Shown here in pieces: positions 8,964-17,113 of a stretch of DNA of 64,000 bases. The translations under genes and the position numbers were made by a program. Source of the stretch: JAWCMQ01 sp039091255. GTDB lineage: Archaea > Aenigmatarchaeota > Aenigmatarchaeia > GW2011-AR5 > JACRAC01. The notes beneath the pieces were generated by a model. That model was not told the DNA's origin, did not search any database, and saw only the letters and a list, made by a program, of their open reading frames with translations. Position 1 is the stretch's first letter, and each line of letters starts with the position of its first letter. The stretch is from the NCBI GenBank assembly GCA_039091255.1, contig JAWCMQ010000003.1:1-64000 (forward strand). The letters are read 5' to 3'.

Positions 8964-8975
8964 TATTTAAATATT
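8964..8975 (-). promoter_or_regulatory. TATA box for the HEAGH peptidase operon
   Basis: TATTTAAATATT in a GC-rich surround, 23-35 bases upstream of the candidate starts at 8941 and 8929. Confidence 0.6.
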
Positions 8976-9052
8976 TCGCTACTTGATAGTGGTGGCATTT
9001 GGAGCTCGGAAAAAGCTAGAAAATGCGATAAAATAAAAAGAAAGGCAACCGC

Positions 9053-9781
9053 TTACGACTTGCTGTCGTTGAAGTAGTTGCCGTCCGAGAGGTGCCGGAT
9101 GATGGTGTCGAACTCGCCACGGCCGCCTATCGCGGTCACCAGCTCCTTTGGCCCCGAGAGGCGGTAAAAGCCGTTCGGCATCTTCATCGCCGCAACTTCG
9201 CCATGGCCGTTTAGGTCGCGGAAGACGACCGAGCCGTCCGAATACGTTATCGGCACGATGTCGTATGTGTCTGCCTGCTTCTGCGCAGACGCGCCTGCCC
9301 GCTCGGATGCCGCCCATTGCGCGTACACAGCGCGCCATGCTCCGTATGCCGAAGCGTAATCGTGGCCGAAAACTTTTGGCATTTCATAGCCGTATCTGCC
9401 GCAGTATTCCTCAAGCGAGTGGAGGTAAGAAGAGTAGTCTTCCGCTTTTTGCGAGGCTCCGGAGAAGCTGGTCGAAAAATCCGCTGCATATGATGATAGC
9501 CGGGACGCTTTCTCGGACGGCGTGCTCAGCGCCATGTGGGTGTTTGCAGGCGCGCTTGCGGATGCCTGACTGATGTCGCCCGAGGCGCTGTACGTCTCCG
9601 AGCCTCGAAGGCAGGCTTCTTCACCGACCTGCACGCCTGCGGCGCTTTCCGCGCCAGTGGCGCGCTCGTAATATGCGCTTTCGGTCTTTCTGCTCATGGC
9701 CCACGAATCAGATGACGCGAAATTCTGGGGCAGAAGAAGTGCGACGCACAAGGCTGGATTCGCCAACTTCAACATGGTCAT
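9053..9781 (-). CDS. secreted protein of unknown function
   Basis: About 240 residues from ATG 9781 or 9775. The N-terminal KLANPALCVALLLPQNFASS looks like a signal peptide. The mature part is rich in Ser, Ala, Tyr and Glu, with a helical middle (SSYLHSLEEYCGRYGYEMP, AYGAWRAVYAQWAASERAG) and a C-terminal beta-like part (YDIVPITYSDGSVVFRDLNGHGE). An AGGTGA sequence just upstream of 9775 could act as ribosome binding site. The upstream ORF extension to 9853 is not needed because a TATA box lies at 9826-9835. Confidence 0.6.
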   Translation of the reverse strand: MTMLKLANPALCVALLLPQNFASSDSWAMSRKTESAYYERATGAESAAGVQVGEEACLRGSETYSASGDISQASASAPANTHMALSTPSEKASRLSSYAADFSTSFSGASQKAEDYSSYLHSLEEYCGRYGYEMPKVFGHDYASAYGAWRAVYAQWAASERAGASAQKQADTYDIVPITYSDGSVVFRDLNGHGEVAAMKMPNGFYRLSGPKELVTAIGGRGEFDTIIRHLSDGNYFNDSKS

Positions 9782-9825
9782 CACCTTTTCAATCAGTCTG
9801 CATTGGTCAGACCGTTCTCGGCTGT

Positions 9826-9835
9826 GATATATAAC
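9826..9835 (-). promoter_or_regulatory. TATA box for the secreted protein at 9781
   Basis: GATATATAAC on the plus strand, GTTATATATC on the minus strand, about 45-50 bases upstream of the start. Confidence 0.5.
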
Positions 9836-9900
9836 GATTGCTGCACCAGGCACTAGAAATTCGTCACTACAAAGGCGTTACACGATTCAGAAATAATCAG

Positions 9901-9976
9901 TGGGTAATCGCATGTTCTGCGGGTAAATACATATTTTGTGGGTAATCTCGCATTTTGTGGGCAACTAGGGGCAAAA
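9901..9976. repeat. four-copy tandem repeat with 19-bp period (TGGGTAA units)
   Basis: Units begin at 9901 (TGGGTAA), 9920 (CGGGTAA), 9939 (TGGGTAA) and 9958 (TGGGCAA); spacing is exactly 19 each time and the second half of the first three units is also similar (CAT.TT.TG). A single inverted copy (TTTACCCACA) sits at 9983-9992. The array lies in the roughly 330-bp interval between the divergent secreted-protein gene and the ArsR-type regulator. Iterated operator sites for that regulator or iteron-like sites are both possible. Confidence 0.7.
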
Positions 9977-10071
9977 CGTGAATTTACCCACAGAAGCCGT
10001 AATTGCGCCCCTAACAAACTGAAAGCTTCAAAAACGTGCGCAAACAACGCTTTTAGAGGAGGCTTTCACCT

Positions 10072-10095
10072 CCCTCTACCCTTCTACGTAGAGGG
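10072..10095. repeat. perfect inverted repeat upstream of the regulator gene
   Basis: Arms CCCTCTAC (10072-10079) and GTAGAGGG (10088-10095) with an 8-base spacer, ending 18 bases before the regulator ATG. Dyads of this size are typical binding sites of dimeric winged-helix repressors, so this is a candidate autoregulatory operator. A second short dyad, GGAGG/CCTCC, lies just upstream at about 10058-10073. Confidence 0.6.
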
Positions 10096-10113
10096 TTAAA
10101 TGGAAACTTTCGT

Positions 10114-10632
10114 ATGCCCGAACAACTCGACCGAGCGGCCCTTAAGGCGCTTGGCGCGGATACACGCCAGGCCATAATCAAGGCTCTGGAGCGCCGCCCG
10201 CACACCGCGAGCGAGCTGGCGCGCGTTTTGGGCAAGCACGTCACAACGGTAAGCGAGCATCTCGATGTCCTTGAGCAAAGCGGGCTTGTTGCGCGGCGCG
10301 ATGATGGCCATAAATGGGTCTATTACGCGCTTTCGGACAAGGGCATGAAGCTTTTCAAGCCGAAATTCTACAGCTGGACGATACTGCTCGGCATTTCAAT
10401 CGTGATGATGGTCGGCGGCGGCATGCTCGCAGGCTTCGCAGGCGGCGCGCAAAGCGCGGATATGCTTGGTGAAGCCGCTGGAGCCGAGCAGATGCTAACA
10501 ACCGCTCCTCCGCCTGCGCCGGCCAGCCCGGCCGAACCGCTTGCGATGGCGGGCATTGCGCTGCTGGCGCTGGGGCTTTTCGGCATTTCGGTGGCTATCG
10601 TGAAGCTCAGAGGTTTGCGGAATAAAAACTAG
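10114..10632 (+). CDS. membrane-tethered ArsR-type winged-helix regulator
   Basis: 172 residues. Residues 1-80 form an ArsR/HTH_20-like winged helix: LGADTRQAIIKALERRPHTASELARVLGKHVTTVSEHLDVLEQSGLV, wing RRDDGHKWVYYALSDKG. A hydrophobic segment WTILLGISIVMMVGGGMLAG, a Pro/Ala linker (PPPAPASPAEP) and a second TM segment (AGIALLALGLFGISVAIVKL) follow. The DNA-binding domain therefore stays at the inner membrane face and a roughly 50-residue loop lies outside. No conserved cysteine metal site is visible. It reads away from the tandem-repeat region. Confidence 0.8.
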   Translation: MPEQLDRAALKALGADTRQAIIKALERRPHTASELARVLGKHVTTVSEHLDVLEQSGLVARRDDGHKWVYYALSDKGMKLFKPKFYSWTILLGISIVMMVGGGMLAGFAGGAQSADMLGEAAGAEQMLTTAPPPAPASPAEPLAMAGIALLALGLFGISVAIVKLRGLRNKN

Positions 10633-10661
10633 CTAAAAGAAAACAAAGCGATTTCTGCAGC

Positions 10662-11186
10662 CTACTTTGCCGCGACCTGCTCGGCTACGGCTGGCTGTTC
10701 GAGCGGCTCGAAAAGCCTGCAGAGGTGCTCGTTGCCGACCATGCGAAGGTTAAGCTGCCAGCCGTCATACTCGCCTGAGGCGAACAGCGCATCCATGTAG
10801 TTTAACTGGTAGCGCTTCAGGAGCAGACTGCCATCATCGAATGAAACTACGATTGCGCCGTTCTTCGGATAGCGATCTATGTCTTCGATTTGAACGTCTG
10901 ACGAGCGGCCGTCTATGATGAACGTCGCCTGCTCAAAACGGCCGTCCTCGCCGTCCATCGCCAGGAAGACCGCGGGCGCTATTTCATCGCCTTTCAGAGC
11001 CACGCCCTTGAAAACGAGCAAGCTCGGCCAGTCGTTGCCGTCCCAGTAAGGCGGGAAAAGCTGAATGTCTGACTTGCTCGCTGCTTCGCCTGGCATGACT
11101 GCTGCCTCCGCGCTTGCCACGACAGGCAGCGCAAACGCGGGCACAATCAACGCCAAAACGGCTATCGCCGCAAAGGTTGCTTTCAT
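10662..11186 (-). CDS. secreted protein of unknown function
   Basis: 174 residues with a clear signal peptide (MKATFAAIAVLALIVPAFALPVVASAEA). The mature part, about 145 residues, is beta-rich (PSLLVFKGVALKGDEIAPAVFLAMDGEDGRFEQATFIIDG, GAIVVSFDDGSLLLKRYQLNYMDALF) with a single cysteine near the end. Convergent with the regulator gene, 29 bases apart. A TTTAAA element at 11221-11227 is at TATA distance. No family recognised. Confidence 0.6.
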   Translation of the reverse strand: MKATFAAIAVLALIVPAFALPVVASAEAAVMPGEAASKSDIQLFPPYWDGNDWPSLLVFKGVALKGDEIAPAVFLAMDGEDGRFEQATFIIDGRSSDVQIEDIDRYPKNGAIVVSFDDGSLLLKRYQLNYMDALFASGEYDGWQLNLRMVGNEHLCRLFEPLEQPAVAEQVAAK

Positions 11187-11335
11187 CTAATCACCAAATG
11201 CTTTTTGCAGAAGGACCTGCTTTAAACGGGCGGAATTTTTAGGGAATAAACCCTAACGAGAAACAATGTAAAAGGGCCGTTCTGCTCATTGTCAATCTTT
11301 TATTCCTCAAAAGCCCTATTTCATCAGGTGTCATC

Positions 11336-12748
11336 ATGCCAGGCTTTGAAGGATATTCTAACGAAATTCAAGCAGCTCTCAAAAAGCTGCACATAGACCC
11401 GGGCCACAAGGTTGAAGTCTCGAAAGGCGCGAAAAAATGGGTCGGCGCGGTCATGCCGCGCGTAGGCGGGGACCCAGATGCGCTGGTGCTGAAGCTCGAC
11501 AACGGCTATAATATCGGCATAAAATTCGGGCCTGGCGTGAAAATCGCCAAGGCAAAGGAGGAGAAAATACTCAGGAAGGCGCCCGAAGTTGCCGTTCACC
11601 CTTCGCACAAGGCTTCCACAGCCCCGGTTAACCCACATCTGCCTACCATCGCCATACTGCACACAGGCGGCACCATCGCAAGTAGGTTAGATTATCGCAC
11701 AGGGGCAGTTATGCCGCTCGTCACGGCTGAGGACATCGTTGAGATGTACCCCGAATTGCGCGACGTCGCGAATGTGCGGGCGCGAGTGGTGTTCCAGATA
11801 TTCTCAGAAGACATGGAGCCGGACCACTGGATCGCTCTTGCGCGCGAGGTCTATAAGGAAATCCGCGAAACTGGGTGCGACGGCGTTATCATAACGCATG
11901 GCACGGACACTATGCACTATACCGCGGCTGCCCTTTCCTTCATGCTGCGCGAGCTGCCTGTGCCTGTGCTGCTTGTGGGCTCGCAACGAAGCTCGGATAG
12001 GCCGAGCTCAGACGCCGGCCTGAACCTTATTTCAGCCGCGCGCTTCATCGCAGGCAGCGATTGGTCGGGCGTGGGCATCTGCATGCATGCGACGCCTGCA
12101 GATGACGCTTGCTGGGTGCTGCCTGCGACCCGCACGAAGAAGATGCACACGAGCAGGCGGGACACGTTCAGGCCTATCGATGCGCAACCTATCGCTATAA
12201 TCCGCGCTGCGCTCAACACAATCGAAATGATCGCCAAAAATTACCCGAAAAAGGACGCAAAGCGGGTGCCGAAGCTAGACAACGTTTTTGAGCCGCATAT
12301 TGCGCTCGTCAAGCTGCACCCCGGATTCAAGGCCGATGCGCTAAGGTGGCATCTTGAAAATTGCCACGGCATCGTCCTGGAAGGCACGGGGCTTGGGCAT
12401 GCTCCGATAAACCATGCAGATGACCTGACTGCCCGCCACCCTGAGCTTCTTGAGATGCTTGCCGCCTCGAAGAAAAAATGCGTAGTGTTCATGGCGAGCC
12501 AGTGCCCCTACGGTCGCGTGAACCTCAATGTGTATTCTACGGGCCGCGACCTGCAAAAAGCAGGCGTTTTGCCAGCAAACATGCTCGCCGAGACGGCTTT
12601 TGTCAAGCTGGGCTGGGTGCTCGGACACACAAAAGACCGCCAACGCGTGAAAGAGATGATGGCGCAGGACGTCGCGGGCGAGATGTACAGCCGCACAGAG
12701 CACGACGCGTTTCCGGATGAGGGCATGGAAAGCAGGGACAGAAAATGA
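11336..12748 (+). CDS. gatD: glutamyl-tRNA(Gln) amidotransferase subunit D
   Basis: 470 residues. An N-terminal GatD-specific beta domain (about residues 1-100) precedes an L-asparaginase-type amidase. HTGGTIAS (about 109-116) carries the nucleophilic threonine, HGTDTMHYTAAALSFM (about 186-201) carries the second Thr-Asp pair, and the C-terminal half has GTGLGH and the conserved ASQCPYGRVNLNVYSTGRDL. GatD releases ammonia from glutamine for GatE, converting Glu-tRNA(Gln) to Gln-tRNA(Gln). The TGA overlaps the gatE ATG by four bases. AGGTG lies 8 bases before the start. Confidence 0.97.
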   Translation: MPGFEGYSNEIQAALKKLHIDPGHKVEVSKGAKKWVGAVMPRVGGDPDALVLKLDNGYNIGIKFGPGVKIAKAKEEKILRKAPEVAVHPSHKASTAPVNPHLPTIAILHTGGTIASRLDYRTGAVMPLVTAEDIVEMYPELRDVANVRARVVFQIFSEDMEPDHWIALAREVYKEIRETGCDGVIITHGTDTMHYTAAALSFMLRELPVPVLLVGSQRSSDRPSSDAGLNLISAARFIAGSDWSGVGICMHATPADDACWVLPATRTKKMHTSRRDTFRPIDAQPIAIIRAALNTIEMIAKNYPKKDAKRVPKLDNVFEPHIALVKLHPGFKADALRWHLENCHGIVLEGTGLGHAPINHADDLTARHPELLEMLAASKKKCVVFMASQCPYGRVNLNVYSTGRDLQKAGVLPANMLAETAFVKLGWVLGHTKDRQRVKEMMAQDVAGEMYSRTEHDAFPDEGMESRDRK

Positions 12749-14643
12749 AGAAGCGCGAAATCCTCAAGCGCGCTGCACGCAAAGCAGCAGCAGAGCCAGA
12801 AAAGCTCGGCTTGAAGGTCGGCATCGAGATTCACCAACGCCTTGACACCGCCAAGCTTTTCTGCCCCTGCAGTTCCGGCCACAAGAACGAGCCCACGGCG
12901 CAAGTGCTAAGGCGGCTCCGGGCGGTCGCGGGCGAAGTCGGGGGCGTCGACCATGCCGCGCTTTATGAATACATGCGAGCGCGCTCGTTCATCTACAAGA
13001 CCGCACCTGGCGAATCGTGCTTGGTCGAGCTCGACGAGGAGCCGCCGCACGACCTCAACCGCGAAGCGCTCACAATCGGCCTGCAGCTGTGCAAACTTCT
13101 CGGCTGCGAGGTGCCTGATGAAATCCACGTCATGCGCAAAACGGTCATAGACGGCTCGAACACGGGCGGCTTTCAGCGCACCGCGATTATTGGAATGAAC
13201 GGAACGCTTGACATGCCGTTCGGAAACGTCCCCATCAGCCAAGTCTGCATAGAGGAAGAAGCTGCCAGAATCGAAAAGGCGAGCGAAGGCGAGGTCACCT
13301 ATCGCCTGAGCGGGCTTGGCATACCTTTGCTCGAGATAACCACAGGTCTGCTTGATGACCCTCAAAAGGCGTTTGAGACTGCCAAAGCGCTGGGCATGCT
13401 GCTGCGCTCGCTGCGCGTGCAGCGGGGCATTGGCACAATAAGGCAAGACATCAACGTATCAATCACAGGCGGCGCGCGCGTAGAAATCAAGGGCTTCCAG
13501 GAGCTCGAGGACATCCAAAAGCTGATAGAAAACGAGGTGAAGCGGCAGGCAGACTTGCTTGCGATAAGACGGGAGCTCATCAAGAGGAAAAGCGACACAA
13601 AAGCCAGGATAATCGACGCCACCGACCTTTTCAAAGCGACAAAAAACGACCTTATCAGACGGTTGGTGATGGACGGTGGGCACGTCTTGGCGGTGTTGCT
13701 ACCCGAATTCGGCGGGCTGCTTACCCGAGAGTGCGGCGACCGGACGTTCGGAGCCGAGCTGGCGGGCTATGCGCGGGCGCACGGACTCGGGGGCATGATA
13801 CATTCAGATGAAGACCTTGCAAAATACAAGCTTGCCGAGGAATTCGCGAAAATCAGGGCGCGCTTTGCCAAGCATGAGAAGCAGGCTGCGCGGAAGGCGC
13901 ACAGGGAAACGCAGGATGCCATCGTAATATTAGCCGGCAAGCTGCCCGCGGTCGAGCAAGCAGCCAGAGCGGTCATGGAACGCGCAAGCCGGTGCGAAGC
14001 AGGCGTGCCTGAAGAGACGCGCGTCGCGGACGGCACGGGCAGCCGCTATGCGCGGCCTCTGCCGGGGCATGCGCGCATGTACCCCGAAACTGACATACCG
14101 CCGATTTCGATAAGCCGCGAGATGCTCGACGCAATAGTTGTGCCTGAAACACTCGGAGAAAAGGAAAAGGAATTGGAGAAAATTTTGCCAAAGGAATTGT
14201 CGCAGCAGATTCTCACATCATATTATTTCCCGCTCTACGAACGCCTTTCAAAGGAATTCGACCCGCTGCTGGTCGCGCGGACTTTTGCGTACACGCTGAA
14301 AGAAATAAGAAGAAAGGGATTCGATGTCGAGAAGCTGCAAGAGGATGACTTTCACGGCCTGTTTTCGCTGATAAAGCGAGGGGAGATACCCGCGGATGCC
14401 CTTTCCGAAGCCATCATCGAGCGGATAAACGGAAAGGCGCTCGAAGACATCAAAGCGAAGTTCGCCGTCATGCCCGAAGCCGACTTGCGGCGCTACATCA
14501 AGGAAGTCGTCGAGAAGAACCCTGGCAAGGCCGAGCAGGTCCTGATGGGCCTCATCATGGCGAGCGTGCGCGGCCGCGCGCGCGGCGAGCTCGTCATGCG
14601 CATTTTGCGGGAGGAAATGGAATCGTCGAAGCTGAAACGATGA
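12745..14643 (+). CDS. gatE: glutamyl-tRNA(Gln) amidotransferase subunit E
   Basis: 632 residues, normal for the family. The N-terminal catalytic kinase/transamidase core contains VGIEIHQRLDTAKLFCPCSS, RSFIYKTAPGESCLVELDEEPPH, DGSNTGGFQRTAIIG and GIGTIRQDINVSI. An AspRS-type insertion follows (HSDEDLAKYKL), then TGSRYARPLPGHARMYPETDIPP, and a GatB/YqeY-type helical tail (about 510-632). It phosphorylates and amidates Glu-tRNA(Gln) with ammonia from GatD. GatDE of archaea reads the A1-U72 pair of tRNA-Gln, and the tRNA-Gln at 55508-55690 has that pair. Confidence 0.97.
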   Translation: MKKREILKRAARKAAAEPEKLGLKVGIEIHQRLDTAKLFCPCSSGHKNEPTAQVLRRLRAVAGEVGGVDHAALYEYMRARSFIYKTAPGESCLVELDEEPPHDLNREALTIGLQLCKLLGCEVPDEIHVMRKTVIDGSNTGGFQRTAIIGMNGTLDMPFGNVPISQVCIEEEAARIEKASEGEVTYRLSGLGIPLLEITTGLLDDPQKAFETAKALGMLLRSLRVQRGIGTIRQDINVSITGGARVEIKGFQELEDIQKLIENEVKRQADLLAIRRELIKRKSDTKARIIDATDLFKATKNDLIRRLVMDGGHVLAVLLPEFGGLLTRECGDRTFGAELAGYARAHGLGGMIHSDEDLAKYKLAEEFAKIRARFAKHEKQAARKAHRETQDAIVILAGKLPAVEQAARAVMERASRCEAGVPEETRVADGTGSRYARPLPGHARMYPETDIPPISISREMLDAIVVPETLGEKEKELEKILPKELSQQILTSYYFPLYERLSKEFDPLLVARTFAYTLKEIRRKGFDVEKLQEDDFHGLFSLIKRGEIPADALSEAIIERINGKALEDIKAKFAVMPEADLRRYIKEVVEKNPGKAEQVLMGLIMASVRGRARGELVMRILREEMESSKLKR

Positions 14644-14680
14644 GTCGCACCTTTATATTTCAGAACGGAGAAGGTAAATC

Positions 14681-15061
14681 ATGCCCCTAGAAATCCTCGC
14701 AAGCCTTATACCCAATACGCTAGGCGGCGCAATCGCGCTGCTCATACAGATAGCGATAATCTGGGTCGTCGTAATCATCGCAGACCAGGTGATGGCGCAC
14801 CAGATAGAGCCGAAGCGGTCGCTCATACTTGCTGTGCTTGCCTATTTCGTGTCGCCGCTTGTGCTGGCCTTCAGCGGCATAAGCGTGCCTTTCGCAGGCA
14901 TAATCATCCCGCTGGCCGTCTGGATAATCCTTGGAGAAGTCCTGCTCAAGGCATGGGGCTTCAAGAACCGCATGAAGGTCGCGGGGGCGGCCTTTGTCAT
15001 GTACCTGCTGCTGAACTTCATGGGCATACCGGGCATGATTGCCGCGGCGATAGGATTTTAA
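14681..15061 (+). CDS. small four-TM membrane protein
   Basis: 126 residues: amphipathic start, LLIQIAIIWVVVIIADQVM, a short loop (AHQIEPKRS), LILAVLAYFVSPLVLAF, IIIPLAVWIILGEVLL, and VAGAAFVMYLLLNFMGIPGMIAAAIGF. No functional residues recognised. A TATA-like TTTATATTTC at about 14651-14660 lies just after the gatE stop and implies a separate, nearly leaderless message. Confidence 0.65.
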   Translation: MPLEILASLIPNTLGGAIALLIQIAIIWVVVIIADQVMAHQIEPKRSLILAVLAYFVSPLVLAFSGISVPFAGIIIPLAVWIILGEVLLKAWGFKNRMKVAGAAFVMYLLLNFMGIPGMIAAAIGF

Positions 15062-15086
15062 TAAATATCTGCCTTTTTCTTGTGCC

Positions 15087-15773
15087 ATGGCATACAGCGG
15101 ATGGTGCAAATACCCTCAAGCAGAGAAGGAAAGCGGCATAAAGGAGCGCCTTTTCATCTACCCGCTCAGCAAAGACGAGCAGTTCGAATTCAGCACGCCG
15201 AACTTCAGCCGCAATAAGGATGTGCACATAGAATTCTTAGGCGTCTTCGACGATGGCATTGTTTATGCTGGGGGGTGCTATGAAAGGCTATACGATTTTA
15301 TACTCGGATCAAAAGAGGGCTCGGGGGCGTTCTCGTTCCCGTCGCCCATCTACGTCATGCCGTGGCGCCCGCTCAAGGAGACCGCAGCCATAGAAGAAAG
15401 AACGATGCGTCTCATAGAGGCTACACGGAATACTGCGCACATATTCGGCGTCCGCAAGTCACTAACATGCCAGCATTTTGCGGAGTGGATTGAATTCAAT
15501 CGCAAATTCAGGCCGTACGACGACTTCTATGTCGACATGGCATACGGCCCGATGCCTTCGCACCAATTCGACATAGATGACCTCAAGGCTGTCATGGAAC
15601 GGTTCAAGACGCAGCTTACCGCTGATAGCCTTCCGAAAGGCTTCAGGGATGGCGTATTGGAAATCACCGAGAGCGAGCTGCATGCGTACTGCAAACGGTA
15701 TGGCATACCCACGGTTCGTGTAGCTGACTATTCGGAAGACTTCTTTTCTTCTCCGAACACGCTTGCTCTATAG
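15087..15773 (+). CDS. protein of unknown function
   Basis: 228 residues, soluble, rich in aromatic residues (SGWCKYPQAEKES, FLGVFDDGIVYAGGCYERLYDFILGS, FPSPIYVMPWRPLKE). No motif recognised. A TATA-like AATAAATATC at 15058-15068 overlaps the previous gene's stop and fits a leaderless start at 15087. The last 46 bases overlap the convergent MEMO-AMMECR1 gene tail to tail. Confidence 0.55.
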   Translation: MAYSGWCKYPQAEKESGIKERLFIYPLSKDEQFEFSTPNFSRNKDVHIEFLGVFDDGIVYAGGCYERLYDFILGSKEGSGAFSFPSPIYVMPWRPLKETAAIEERTMRLIEATRNTAHIFGVRKSLTCQHFAEWIEFNRKFRPYDDFYVDMAYGPMPSHQFDIDDLKAVMERFKTQLTADSLPKGFRDGVLEITESELHAYCKRYGIPTVRVADYSEDFFSSPNTLAL

Positions 15774-17113
15774 GTCCAGACGCGCAAATCTCGAGTTAGC
15801 CATGCGTTCGGGGGCAAGCCTGCTTTCGCGCACAGCTCTGACATAAATTGCGCCTTGTCAGGAATCTGCTCCCAGACCTGCGGCAGGAACGTAGCCGAGC
15901 AGCCTCCATGCTCTATCACGACTCCGTGCTCGCCTGGGATGAGCTTTTTCAGAAGGTCGTGAGCCGAAGTGAACCTCAGAGGCTCCAGCTTTCCAAGCAC
16001 CGACACCTCTATGGCGAGGCTTCCGAGCTCCTCTTTCTTGAGCGGCTCGAAGCGATCATCCTCAAAGGCCGCGCTCAGCGCATTCATCGCCACGCTTAGA
16101 TAAAGCGGATGCCTGGCTTCGAGCGTGCCGACGCAGCCGCGCAAGTCCCCGTCCTTGTGCAATGAGACGAATGTCGCCGCAGGCTCGCACAGCGCGGCAA
16201 ACGGCGGCTCTTCTATGTCTCCGCTTTTGCCCGTCTCCAGGCAATTCGCAATGGTTCTGCGGGCAAGGTTGAGCAGATATCTCTTTTCTTCTGCCGCAAG
16301 CTCGCGCTTTGCGGCGTCTCCTTCAAAAAACGCATAGCAGCCGTAGCCGACGACTTGCGATTTGTCACCGCAAGTGTCGCCTGAGTTTGCATAAGCGATA
16401 AGCTCGCCGTGCCAGCCTTTCATGCGGGCAAGGTGCATCAGCGTCAAAATCGCCGATTTTCCGCAGGCTTCGACCTGCTCTGCGGCCTCGATGTCGCCCG
16501 AAGGTATCGCCCTGTTTGCCGCCGAATCCAGCCGAACGGCTTCATCATAGGGGTAATAGTGAGAAAGGTCGGAGCTTGCGATAACGACCGTCTTTTCGTC
16601 GATGCTAGGAAGCAGCGCGCGGGCAAGCTGCTCATAATCCGCTTCACCCACTAGGATGGGAGCGACCTCAAAATCCTTGAGCGCGACCTGCAGGAACGGC
16701 AGCTGCACCTCCAGGCAATGCTCATGCCTATGGGCGATGTCGGACTTTTCCAATGCGCTCGAGGCCAGATTGCTCACCTTCACGCGGCCGATAGGAGTCT
16801 GCCAATAATCTGCTCCAGAAACCGCTGCGCCCTCAAGCGGATATGCATGCGGCGGACCGAGCAGTACGACCTTCGATACCTTGCGCTTCTCGGCCGCAGA
16901 CTTTAGCAGCGCGTAGCCTTTCGCGGCGATGGGACCAGAGTAATCATATCCCGCATGCGGCACGACGATGGCGCGCAGCGAATCGGATTTTTTTAATAGC
17001 GATGGTGAAACGTCTGCGTCATCCAGCAAACGCTCGACTGCCAGCCTTAGCTCGGCTTCGCCTGCGGGATAGAACATGCCTGAGACGGCAGGCGGACGTA
17101 TCTGTTCAGCCAT
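15728..17113 (-). CDS. MEMO1-AMMECR1 fusion (AmmeMemoRadiSam proteins B and A)
   Basis: 461 residues from ATG 17113; the longer reading to 17230 lies inside the radical SAM gene. Residues 1-270 are MEMO1-like (RPPAVSGMFYPAGEAEL, RAIVVPHAGYDYSGPIAAKGY, HEHCLEVQLPFLQ, SSDLSHY, SGDTCGDKSQVVGYGCYAF). Residues 275-461 are AMMECR1-like (RGCVGTLEA, AFEDDRFEPL, IEVSVLG, GEHGVVIEHG, TFLPQVWEQ, WTYRASVF). The A and B proteins are often adjacent genes; here they are one chain. Its ATG shares one base with the stop of the radical SAM gene (TAATG). The reaction of this widespread trio is not known to me. Confidence 0.93.
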   Translation of the reverse strand: MAEQIRPPAVSGMFYPAGEAELRLAVERLLDDADVSPSLLKKSDSLRAIVVPHAGYDYSGPIAAKGYALLKSAAEKRKVSKVVLLGPPHAYPLEGAAVSGADYWQTPIGRVKVSNLASSALEKSDIAHRHEHCLEVQLPFLQVALKDFEVAPILVGEADYEQLARALLPSIDEKTVVIASSDLSHYYPYDEAVRLDSAANRAIPSGDIEAAEQVEACGKSAILTLMHLARMKGWHGELIAYANSGDTCGDKSQVVGYGCYAFFEGDAAKRELAAEEKRYLLNLARRTIANCLETGKSGDIEEPPFAALCEPAATFVSLHKDGDLRGCVGTLEARHPLYLSVAMNALSAAFEDDRFEPLKKEELGSLAIEVSVLGKLEPLRFTSAHDLLKKLIPGEHGVVIEHGGCSATFLPQVWEQIPDKAQFMSELCAKAGLPPNAWLTRDLRVWTYRASVFGEEKKSSE

